Assembly: GCF_014201115.1 (NCBI RefSeq)
Contig: NZ_JACHDO010000001.1
Coordinates: 3,534,001-3,598,000, forward strand
Length of the DNA: 64,000 nucleotides
From: Nocardiopsis metallicus
Lineage (GTDB): Bacteria; Actinomycetota; Actinomycetes; Streptosporangiales; Streptosporangiaceae
Direction of reading: 5' to 3'
A program made the position numbers and the translations under genes. Positions within the stretch are counted from its first letter, which is position 1. Each line of letters begins with the position of its first letter. Of the stretch, positions 16,822-24,426 are shown piece after piece. The notes under the pieces were generated by a model, which was not told the DNA's origin, did not search any database, and was given only the letters and a program-made list of their open reading frames with translations.

Positions 16822-19542
16822 TCAGAACGTCACCCCGCGCAGGCGGCGCGGACCCGCGTCGGGGCGCACCTCGGGCGCCTCGCGCAGCCACATGCGGGCG
16901 CCCAGGACGTGGGCTCCGGTGGCGTTGACCAGGACGGGGTCCAGGTCCACATAGCCGATCTCGGGGAAGGCCTCCACCAGGCGGGACACCCGGATCAGCA
17001 GCTCCTCCAAGGCTTCGACGTTGGGCTGTTCGGCCAGTGACGTGGCACCCGCGGGCAGCCCGAACAGCAGCGGGGCGGCCCGGACCGCGTGGATGAGGTC
17101 GGCGGCGTCCATGTCGGTCAGCGGCGCCAGCCGGAACGCCCGGTCGTCGAGGAGTTCGGCGGTGACGTCGGCCAGGCCGAAGGAGACCACCGACCCGAAG
17201 GACTGGTTGTCGCCCGCGCGCACCACGGTGGGCACGCCGGGGGCGGCCATCCGCTGCACGACCAGCTCCGCCTCGCCGCCGAAGCGGTCCTCCAGGGAGA
17301 GGTAGGCGCTGCGCACGTCCTCGGGTGTGCGCAGGTCGGCGCGGACGAACGTGCCGCCCGCGCGGACCCGCAGGTCGGGGGCGTCGGCCTTGACCACGGC
17401 GGGGTAGCCGAGTTCCCCGGCGGCGACCACGGCCTCCTCCGCGGAGACGACCTTGATATCGGGGTAGGCGGCGATGCCGTAGCAGGCCAGGAGGTCTCGG
17501 GCGTCCTCGGGGGAGATCGCCGTCTCCTCGTCGTAGCGGCGCTCACCGCCGAACCAGGCGACGTCCTCCATGGCCGGGGTGGCCTTCTTCAGCGCGCGGC
17601 CGATGGTGGCCCGGGCCCGGGCGCGGTCGATGTCGGGCAGCTCCGGGTGGCGGCCGGGCTTGCGGTTGCGCCACTGGGCGTACCGGGTGGCGTGGACGAC
17701 GGCGCGCACCGCGTCCTCGGGCGAGGGGTAGGAGGGTACTGAGCCGAACAGGGTCTGGCCCCGGTCCCCGATGTGCCGCAGCTCCTCGGGGATGCCCTGG
17801 CGGGCCAGGTAGGTGGTGACGATGGGTTTGTCCGAGTCCAGCGAGCGGGCGCGCAGGACGCGGGCCACGTCGTCGCCGATCGGGTGCAGGGCCGGAACGA
17901 AGACCACCACGATCGAGTGCACGTCCTCGGCGGCCTGGGCGGCCTGGATCGCGGTGTCGAAGTCCTCGGCGGTGGCCTGCGGGCCCAGGTTGACCGGGTC
18001 GTGCGGCTTGAGTCCCTGACGGATCGCGGCGTCCTTGACCAGCAGTTCCAGGGAGTCGGAGTTGCCGATGACGCCCACGCGCGGCCCTGCGGGCAGCGGT
18101 TGGTAGGCGAACACCTGGGCGGCGTCGAACATCTGGGTGATGTCGTCCACGCGCACCACACCGGCCTGCTGGAACAGGGAGGTGACCGCGTAGTCGGGCA
18201 GGGCCAGGCCCCCGGCGGCGTGCCCGGTGGGGGTGGCCTGCGCCGAACCGCCGCTGCGCACCGCCACGACGGGCTTCTGCTTGGCCAGGCGCCGTGCCAG
18301 CCGGGTGAACTTGCGCGGGTTGCCCAGGGACTCCAGGTACTGGAGCACGACGTGGGTGGCGGGGTCCTCCTGCCAGTACTGCATGAGGTCGTTGCCGGAC
18401 ACGTCGGCGCGGTTGCCCGCGGACACGAAGGTGGACAGACCCATGCCGCGCTCGGCCACCCGTTGGAGGATGGCGCGGCCCAGGGCGCCGGACTGGGAGA
18501 AGAACCCGATGGGGCCCTGGGGAGGCAGGTCCGGGGACAGGGTGGCGTTGAGCGAGACCGAGGGGTCGCTGTTGGCGATGCCCAGGCAGTTGGGGCCGAC
18601 CACGCGCATTCCGGCGGCGCGGGCGGTGCGCACCAGTTCGTCCTGGCGGGCGCGGCCCTCGGGGCCGACCTCGCCGAACCCGGAGCTGACCACGATCAGC
18701 CCGTGCACGCCCTTGTCCGCGCACTGCTCGACCACGTCGACGACGGTGTCGGCGCGTACCGCGACCACGGCCAGGTCGACCTGGTCCGGGATGTCCAGGA
18801 CGGAGGGGTAGGCGCGCACGCCCACCACGGCCTTGGCTTCGGGGTGCACGGGGTAGACCGGTCCCTGGAACTCCCCGCCGAGCAGGTTGCGCAGAGCGGT
18901 CTGGCCGATGGTGTGCGCGGTTCGGCTGGCGCCGATGACCGCGACGGACTCGGGGAACAGCAGGCGGGCGATGGAGCGCGACTCGGCGCGCTGTTCACGG
19001 GCCCGCATGACCTCCTTGGAGTCGTCCGTGGGCTGCAGGTCCAGGGTGAGCCGGATGACGCCCTCGTCGAAGGTCTGCTGGGCGGTGTACCCGGCCTCGC
19101 GGAAGACGTTGATCATGCGCCGGTTCTCGGGCAGCACGTCGGCGATGAAGCGGCGTACCCCGCGTTCGCGGGCGGCGGCTCCGATGTGTTCCAGGAGCAC
19201 CGAGGCCAGGCCCCGCCCCTGGTGTCCGTCCTCCACGACGAAGGCCACCTCGGCCTCTTCGGGAGCGACCTTGTCGTAGCGCACCACGGAGACGAGGGTC
19301 CCGGAGATGGTGGCCACCAGAGCCACCCGGTCCTCGTAGTCGACCGTGGTGAAACGTTTCACGTCACGGTCGGAGAGCTTGGGGTAGGGCGCGAAGAACC
19401 GGTAGTAGATCGTCTCCGGCGAGAGCCGGGAGTGGAACTCGCGTAGCAGGTCGGCGTCGTCAGGGGTGATGGGGCGCAGGTGCGCGGTGCCTCCGTCGGT
19501 CAGAACGACGTCGGCTTCCCAGTGGTTCGGGTAGGACTGCAC
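16822..19542 (-). CDS. GNAT N-acetyltransferase / acyl-CoA synthetase (NDP-forming) fusion, Pat-type
   Basis: The 906-residue product has a GNAT domain first (residues 1-190; acetyl-CoA loop VEDGHQGRGLASVLLEHIG), then a CoA-binding domain (FPESVAVIGASRTAHTIGQ), succinyl-CoA-ligase-like domains (GPNCLGIANSDPSVSLNATL, GFFSQSGALGRAIL) and an ATP-grasp-like end with YGIAAYPDIKVVSAEEAVVA. Such proteins acetylate lysines of acyl-CoA synthetases and other targets. A GNAT-first order is known from Streptomyces PatA-type enzymes, opposite to Salmonella Pat. The synthetase part often serves only as a regulatory acyl-CoA sensor. GTG at 19542 was chosen because MQSYPNHWEADVVL is the family start; the frame stays open 68 codons further upstream. 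Confidence 0.9.
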   Translation of the reverse strand: MQSYPNHWEADVVLTDGGTAHLRPITPDDADLLREFHSRLSPETIYYRFFAPYPKLSDRDVKRFTTVDYEDRVALVATISGTLVSVVRYDKVAPEEAEVAFVVEDGHQGRGLASVLLEHIGAAARERGVRRFIADVLPENRRMINVFREAGYTAQQTFDEGVIRLTLDLQPTDDSKEVMRAREQRAESRSIARLLFPESVAVIGASRTAHTIGQTALRNLLGGEFQGPVYPVHPEAKAVVGVRAYPSVLDIPDQVDLAVVAVRADTVVDVVEQCADKGVHGLIVVSSGFGEVGPEGRARQDELVRTARAAGMRVVGPNCLGIANSDPSVSLNATLSPDLPPQGPIGFFSQSGALGRAILQRVAERGMGLSTFVSAGNRADVSGNDLMQYWQEDPATHVVLQYLESLGNPRKFTRLARRLAKQKPVVAVRSGGSAQATPTGHAAGGLALPDYAVTSLFQQAGVVRVDDITQMFDAAQVFAYQPLPAGPRVGVIGNSDSLELLVKDAAIRQGLKPHDPVNLGPQATAEDFDTAIQAAQAAEDVHSIVVVFVPALHPIGDDVARVLRARSLDSDKPIVTTYLARQGIPEELRHIGDRGQTLFGSVPSYPSPEDAVRAVVHATRYAQWRNRKPGRHPELPDIDRARARATIGRALKKATPAMEDVAWFGGERRYDEETAISPEDARDLLACYGIAAYPDIKVVSAEEAVVAAGELGYPAVVKADAPDLRVRAGGTFVRADLRTPEDVRSAYLSLEDRFGGEAELVVQRMAAPGVPTVVRAGDNQSFGSVVSFGLADVTAELLDDRAFRLAPLTDMDAADLIHAVRAAPLLFGLPAGATSLAEQPNVEALEELLIRVSRLVEAFPEIGYVDLDPVLVNATGAHVLGARMWLREAPEVRPDAGPRRLRGVTF

Positions 19543-19810
19543 GACTGCGAGACTAGACGACAATCGGCCGAATCCGGGGAAAGTCCATGCGGGCTCCCCG
19601 AAATCGCCTCCCCTGGACTCGCCTCGCACAGGACTTCGGACCGGTCTCGTTCGGGCTCCGCGTACCCTGGTGCGGTGGGTCCGAAGACCCTCGGCAGCCC
19701 CTGTGCGGCCGCGTGTCCGGGGCGCTGTCAGTTCGTTACCCGCCACTGGTCGTTAAGCTGTTAACGTCGTGCGGGCACAGAATCTCAAACCCTCGGTGGT
19801 GGCTGGCGAA

Positions 19811-20755
19811 ATGACTCGAGTGGTCGTGATCGGTGACCTGATGACCGATGCCGTCGCGCGCGCGTTCCACCCGTTGGCCCGCGGCAGCGACACCCCGGCG
19901 TCGGTGATCATGTACGGCGGCGGTTCCGGCGCGAACATAGCCTCGTGGCTCGCGGTCGAGGGCACCGACACCACGTTCGTCGGCCGTCGCGGCTCCGACA
20001 TCACCGGACGCACGCGTGAAATGGAACTGATGGGCTACGGCCTGGACTCGCGCATGGTGATGGACCCCGAGCGCCCGACCGGAACCTGCGTCGTCATGAT
20101 CACCCACCGGGGCGACCGGACGATGCTGAGCGACCCGGGCGCGAACGCGCGGCTTCAGCCCGAGGACCTGCCCCGAGACGTGTTCGCCCCCGACGCGCAC
20201 CTGCACGTGTCCGGCTACACGCTGATCAACTCCGATTCTCGCCGCGCGGCCCGGGTGGCCCTGCGCATGGCCCGCGAGAGCGGCATGTCCATCTCGGTGG
20301 ACGGCGGCTCGCACGCACCGCTGGAACGCGCCGGCGCGGAGAACTTCCTGGACTGGACACAGGGCGCCCGGCTGTTGTTCGTCAACGTCGACCAGGCCCG
20401 GGTGCTCACCGGGCGCGACGAGCCCGAGGCGGCCGCCAAGGTGCTGACCGCCTGGTTCCCCAACGTCGTGATCAAGCTCGGCGAGCAGGGCGGCCTGTGG
20501 GCCTCCAAGACGCGCGAGGACTGCGTGACCGCGCCGGCCGAGCCGGTGGAGCCCTCCCCGGGCTCCGTGGGCGCCGGTGACGCGTTCATCGCCGGTTTCC
20601 TGCCCGCGTGGCTGACCGGACGCCACCCGAAGGAGGCGCTGGGCCGGGCCAGCAGGCTGGCCGCCCGCGCACTGCACCAGCCGGGCGCCCGCCCGGACCT
20701 GGGCGAGGGCCAACCGGTACGCAGAGGCGCGCCCCGCGGTCAGCGCATCCGCTGA
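19811..20755 (+). CDS. PfkB-family carbohydrate kinase
   Basis: The 314-residue kinase begins MTRVVVIGDLMTDAVARAF, shows the substrate-side GG motif YGGGSGANIASWLA, and the C-terminal signature GSVGAGDAFIAGFL with the catalytic Asp in GAGD. It would phosphorylate a sugar or nucleoside with ATP; the sugar is not predictable. The ATG at 19811 gives the family N-terminus. An in-frame GTG at 19769 close to TTAAC-rich promoter-like sequence could be a leaderless alternative adding 14 residues. It is divergent from the Pat-type gene. The stop is followed almost at once by a 14-bp tandem repeat and 1 kb without genes. Confidence 0.88.
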   Translation: MTRVVVIGDLMTDAVARAFHPLARGSDTPASVIMYGGGSGANIASWLAVEGTDTTFVGRRGSDITGRTREMELMGYGLDSRMVMDPERPTGTCVVMITHRGDRTMLSDPGANARLQPEDLPRDVFAPDAHLHVSGYTLINSDSRRAARVALRMARESGMSISVDGGSHAPLERAGAENFLDWTQGARLLFVNVDQARVLTGRDEPEAAAKVLTAWFPNVVIKLGEQGGLWASKTREDCVTAPAEPVEPSPGSVGAGDAFIAGFLPAWLTGRHPKEALGRASRLAARALHQPGARPDLGEGQPVRRGAPRGQRIR

Positions 20756-20757
20756 CG

Positions 20758-20813
20758 GCGCCTCGTTGGCTGCGCCTCGTTGGCGGCGCTTCGTTGGCGG
20801 CGCCTCGTTAGCG
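20758..20813 (+). repeat. Four tandem 14-bp units after the kinase gene
   Basis: Four contiguous 14-base units follow the consensus GCGCCTCGTTGGCG: 20758-20771, 20772-20785, 20786-20799 and 20800-20813, each with at most one difference from it. The array starts three bases after the kinase stop codon. Confidence 0.9.
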
Positions 20814-20983
20814 TCTCCGACTCCGGAGCCAGTACCCCTCCGGAGTGCTGTTGGCGAATCCGGAGCATCGGGGGTTGGTCCCGAGCGTTGAGAGTTGGAG
20901 AGCCGGAGAGTCTCTCCAGGTCAGGCTCGGACAGGACGTACAGGGTTCAGTTCAGGCTGGTGTCCGGGCTGTGTGTGCGGTTA

Positions 20984-21115
20984 CCCCGTTTCCCGCCGCG
21001 TGATGGTGGCCGTCTCCGCTGCGCGCCTCAAGGTCGTACGTCCTCGCTTCGCTCCGGGCGCTCCACCTTGACCCGCTTCGCTACGACGGCGGTGGGCGGC
21101 TATCGGGAAACGGGG
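20984..21115. repeat. Inverted repeat pair CCCCGTTTCCCG / CGGGAAACGGGG
   Basis: A 12-base arm at 20984-20995 is exactly complementary to 21104-21115. The 108 bases between contain further complementary words (CAAGGT and ACCTTG), so the whole could fold into a branched structure. It is not followed by a T run. Confidence 0.6.
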
Positions 21116-21165
21116 CAGGTGTGGTCCGGGGTGACAGACGGGGCCCCAAAGGGCCCAACAGCAAC

Positions 21166-21715
21166 TGCGCGGCCTTCGGCCGGTGCCCTCCCCCGGCCGG
21201 TGCCCAGCGCTTGGCCGTGTCGCGGCCGGTCATTCGCCCGGACGGAAAAGCGACAGCGAAGACGGCAGGTTCCCCACCTCCGCGCGGACCGGCGGGGCGT
21301 GTCACGGCCAGTCACCCGTACCAGCGAACACCACCAGCAGCCCACCAGGCCCCCGGGCACAATTTCGGCCCTCTTTTCGAAGATGATCTTGCTACCAGGA
21401 GCAAGTTCGGCGCCGAACTTGCCCCTGGTAGCAAGATCACCGGGAATGAAGGGGTTTCGGAAGCAGCGGACCACCCTCAGGTGCGGGTTACGGACACTCG
21501 GCTTGCCCGGGGCCGACACGACTGCGCTGAACCCCGCCCTCACCACCGGCTGGTCCGGGGGCACGGGTGACCGGCCGCGACACGCGAACCGACCTGCGCA
21601 GGGCTGGGGAGACCGCTTCCCTCGCCGCCGCTTGTTCGTTCGGGCGAATGACCGGCCGCGACACGGCCAGGCGCTGGGCACCGGCCGGGGGAAGGCACCG
21701 GCCGAAGGCCGCGCA
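21166..21715. repeat. Long inverted repeat with 75-base outer arms
   Basis: Bases 21166-21240 and the complement of 21641-21715 agree at 73 of 75 positions by hand alignment. Inside them, 21241-21320 and the complement of about 21561-21640 are still alignable at roughly 70 percent, ending in GTCACCCGT on both sides. The motif GTGTCGCGGCCGGTCA recurs four times, two per strand. The centre of symmetry (about 21440) is close to the 56-bp palindrome centred at 21411. No transposase frame or target duplication was recognised. It could be a MITE-like or mosaic repeat element. Confidence 0.8.
21384..21439. repeat. 56-bp palindromic element, copy 1
   Basis: Arms 21384-21411 and 21412-21439 are complementary at 27 of 28 positions and meet at GGC|GCC. 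Each arm contains its own smaller inverted repeat (CTTGCT, six bases, AGCAAG in the left arm; the right arm carries the one mismatch). The same element occurs at 63297-63354. Both copies lie between convergent genes, so termination in both directions is a possible role. Confidence 0.9.
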
Positions 21716-21785
21716 CACAGCACGGGCCCCAGCCCGGATTCGCTGACAGCATCCATGTGCGGTGTGGCGGCCCGCCGTGTGCGCG

Positions 21786-24125
21786 TCAGCCGCCGGTGGT
21801 GGCCAGGGTGAGGGGTAGGACCTGCGGGGCGCCCGCTCTGCGGAGCAGGGCGGCGCCGACGGTCAGGCTCCATCCGGTGTCGGCGAGGTCGTCCACCAGC
21901 AGGACCGGGCCCGGCAGTCGGCCCTGGAGCTCGGCCAGCCGGGCCTCCAGGTCCTCGCCGGCCACCAGTTCCGAGTACACCTGGCCCAGGCGCATGGCGC
22001 TGTTGTGGCGGCGCGGGCCCGGGCCGTTCCCGCTCCGGTAGGAAAGCGAGCCGAGCGGGGTCAGGCGGCCGAGTTCGGCGATACGCGCGGCGAGGTCGCC
22101 GACCAGGGTCGGCCGGGTGAGAGAGGGCATCGCGACCACGCCGACCGGGCGGTTCTCCCATCCCCAGGCGGCCAGCACGCGCACCACGCCCTGAAGGAGC
22201 CGCTCGTCCACGGGGGCGTCCGGTGCGTCCTCGGCGAGGACGCGGCGCAGTTCGGTGCCCCAGCCGACGTCGGTGAGGCGGGCCAGGGCGCGCCCCTCCC
22301 CCGCACGCAGGTTCTCCGGGATCTTGCCGGACAGGTTCACCCCGAGGGTGTTCATGCCGGTGGGCCACTGGCGGCGCGGGGTGATGGGGGTTCCGGGCCG
22401 GTCCAGGTGGTCGGCGGCGGCCTTGCGGCGCCCGGAGTCGACCTCGGTGGACCAGTAGCGGCCGGTGCACACGTCACAGCGCCCGCAGGCCGCCGCCTCG
22501 GGGTCGTCCAGCTGCTGGCGGAGGAACTCCATCCGGCAGGTGTCGGCGGCGATGTAGTCGAGCATGGCGCGCTGTTCGCGCTCGCGGGCGGCGCTGACGG
22601 CGGCGTAGCGTTCGGCGTCGTAGGTCCAGGGCCGACCGGTGGCGGTCCAGCCGCCGCGTACCCGGCGCACCGCCCCATCCACGTCCAGCACCTTGAGCAT
22701 CTGCTCCAGGCGGGTGCGGCGCAGGTCCACCCGGGTCTCCAGGTTGGCGGTGGACAGGGGTTTGTCGGCCTCGGCCAGTACCTGGAGGGTCTGGCGGACG
22801 GTGTCCTCCGGCGGGAAGGACAGCCCCGCGAAGTACTCCCAGATCTGCACGTCCTCCCGGCCGGGCAGGAGCACCACTTCCGCCCGCTCCACACCGCGGC
22901 CCGCGCGGCCGACCTGCTGGTAGTAGGAGATCGGGGACTGCGGGGCGCCCAGGTGGATGACGAAGCCCAGGTCCGGTTTGTCGAAGCCCATGCCCAGGGC
23001 GCTGGTGGCCACGAGCGCCTTGACCCGGTTGCCGAGCAGGGCGTCCTCGGCCAGTCTGCGCTCGTCGGGGTCGGTCTGCCCGGTGTAGGGCAGCACCTCC
23101 AGGCCCTGTTCACCGAGGAAGCGGGCGGTCTCCAGCGCTGCGCTGACGGTGAGCGTGTACACGATGCCCGAACCCGGGATCTCGGGCAGGTGTTCGGCCA
23201 GCCAGCTGAGCCGGGCGGTGGGGTCGGGAAGTTCGACCACGCCCAGGCTGAGGCTCTCGCGTTCCAGGCTGCCGCGCAGTACCAGGGTGTCGGCGCGGTC
23301 GGCCCCGGCCTGGAGCTGTTCGGCGACGTCGTGGGTGACGCGTTCGTTGGCGGTGGCGGTGGTGGCCAGGACCGGGACCCCGTCTGGCAGGTCGTGCAGA
23401 AGGGAGCGGATGCGGCGGTAGTCCGGACGGAAGTCGTGGCCCCAGTCGGAGACGCAGTGCGCCTCGTCGATGACGACCAGGCCCGCCCCGGCGGCGAGTT
23501 CGGGCAGGACCCGGTCGCGGAACTCGGGGTTGTTGAGCCGCTCGGGGCTGACCAGGAGTACGTCCACCAGGCCCTGGGAGACCTCGGCGTAGGTGGACTC
23601 CCAGGCGGTGGTGTTGGAGCTGTTGATGGTGCGGGCGCGGATGCCCGCGCGCTCGGCGGCGGCGATCTGGTTGCGCATCAGCGCCAGCAGCGGGGAGACG
23701 ATGACGGTGGGGCCCGCGCCCTCGGCGCGGCGCAGGGCGGTGGCCACGAAGTAGACCGCCGACTTGCCCCAGCCGGTTCGCTGCACGACCAGGGCCCGCC
23801 GCCGGTCCGCGACCAGGGCGTGGATGGCGGTCCACTGGTCCTCGCGCAGGCGCGCGGACTCCCCGGCGAGGGCGCGCAGGTGCTCCTCGGCGCGTTCGCG
23901 CAAGTGATCCCGGGTGTCTTCGCGCGCGGGTCCGCCGGGACGGACAGCCGGGGTTTCGGCCGTCGGATCGGCCGCGGTTCCGTTGGCTGAGTCCGGGGGA
24001 CCGGTGGGGTCCGCCGAGGCCGCGGCACCGATGACGGGGTTCGCGGGATCGGACACGGGGGCCTCGGGGCCGGTGGCGGCTGCTGTGTCCGGGGCGGGGA
24101 CGTCGGGCGGGATGGGTGTGGCCAT
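21786..24125 (-). CDS. recQ: RecQ-type ATP-dependent DNA helicase with C-terminal phosphoribosyltransferase-like domain
   Basis: The 779-residue protein has an acidic, Pro/Ala-rich N-terminal 70 residues, then the RecQ core: Walker A VVQRTGWGKSAVYFVA, DEAH box VVIDEAHCVSDWGHDFRPD, motif III LATTATAN, and motifs V/VI ATSALGMGFDKPDLGFVIH and YYQQVGRAGRG. A zinc-binding region follows (DTCRMEFL ... CGRCDVCTG). The last 170 residues replace the usual HRDC domain with a segment ending PGPVLLVDDLADTGWSLTV, the PRPP-loop motif of type I phosphoribosyltransferases. RecQ enzymes unwind recombination intermediates 3' to 5'; the role of the second domain is unknown. The ATG at 24125 follows AAGG; longer upstream readings lack similarity. 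Confidence 0.92.
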   Translation of the reverse strand: MATPIPPDVPAPDTAAATGPEAPVSDPANPVIGAAASADPTGPPDSANGTAADPTAETPAVRPGGPAREDTRDHLRERAEEHLRALAGESARLREDQWTAIHALVADRRRALVVQRTGWGKSAVYFVATALRRAEGAGPTVIVSPLLALMRNQIAAAERAGIRARTINSSNTTAWESTYAEVSQGLVDVLLVSPERLNNPEFRDRVLPELAAGAGLVVIDEAHCVSDWGHDFRPDYRRIRSLLHDLPDGVPVLATTATANERVTHDVAEQLQAGADRADTLVLRGSLERESLSLGVVELPDPTARLSWLAEHLPEIPGSGIVYTLTVSAALETARFLGEQGLEVLPYTGQTDPDERRLAEDALLGNRVKALVATSALGMGFDKPDLGFVIHLGAPQSPISYYQQVGRAGRGVERAEVVLLPGREDVQIWEYFAGLSFPPEDTVRQTLQVLAEADKPLSTANLETRVDLRRTRLEQMLKVLDVDGAVRRVRGGWTATGRPWTYDAERYAAVSAAREREQRAMLDYIAADTCRMEFLRQQLDDPEAAACGRCDVCTGRYWSTEVDSGRRKAAADHLDRPGTPITPRRQWPTGMNTLGVNLSGKIPENLRAGEGRALARLTDVGWGTELRRVLAEDAPDAPVDERLLQGVVRVLAAWGWENRPVGVVAMPSLTRPTLVGDLAARIAELGRLTPLGSLSYRSGNGPGPRRHNSAMRLGQVYSELVAGEDLEARLAELQGRLPGPVLLVDDLADTGWSLTVGAALLRRAGAPQVLPLTLATTGG

Positions 24126-24426
24126 GAAACCTTGGTACCAGAGGTGACGGGCGTCGGTGCGGATATCCACAGGCCCTCCCTGCCCGCTGGACGGGAGCGG
24201 CGGAGCGTCCCGCCGGCACCCATAGCCCCCGGTGGAACACGAACACGGTTCGGCACCCGGTTCCATTTTCCCCCACAAGGCCACCTCGGTAACAGAATGG
24301 AAACTTTCCAGATATGTGCCATTGCGCTCTCGCGAAGCCACCTGAACACTCAGCGTCAAGGCTCACATTTCATGGGAGCGCTCCCGAATGTGAGCAGGCC
24401 ACCTGAAGACTCATGAGAGGCAAGCG
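24126..24426. other. Divergent promoter region between recQ and the glucanase
   Basis: These 301 bases contain no gene. The part from 24250 to 24370 is less GC-rich than its surroundings (for example TAACAGAATGGAAACTTTCC) and likely carries promoters for both directions. The operator-like palindrome listed at 24361-24395 is at its glucanase end. Confidence 0.6.
24361..24395. promoter_or_regulatory. LacI-type operator nested in a larger inverted repeat
   Basis: The core TGGGAGCGCTCCCG (24373-24386) matches the TGGGAGCGCTCCCA operator used by actinomycete LacI-family sugar repressors such as CebR, with one changed end base. It is flanked by GCTCACATT (24361-24369) and its exact complement AATGTGAGC (24387-24395). 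The element is 32 bases upstream of the glucanase ATG, a good position for repression. No LacI gene lies in the window. Confidence 0.7.

Larger units (their letters stand above)
20756..21785. other. Repeat-rich intergenic region without a recognised gene
   Basis: About 1 kb separates the convergent kinase and RecQ genes. Open frames exist on both strands, but they have no family similarity and mirror each other because the DNA is an inverted repeat. The region contains a 14-bp tandem repeat, a 12-bp inverted repeat pair, a long inverted repeat with 75-base outer arms and a 56-bp palindrome, each listed separately. It looks like a landing site for small repeat elements rather than a decayed gene. 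Confidence 0.7.

Noticed and set aside
21100..21785. Open frames on both strands in the repeat-rich gap, repeating CAAFGRC and QRLAVSRPVIRP
   Set aside because: The same peptide appears on both strands because the DNA is an inverted repeat. No start signals or homology were seen.
20756..21785. CRISPR array or toxin-antitoxin locus in the 1-kb gap
   Set aside because: The repeats are either contiguous 14-bp units or inverted arms. There are no regularly spaced direct repeats with unique spacers and no small gene pair.
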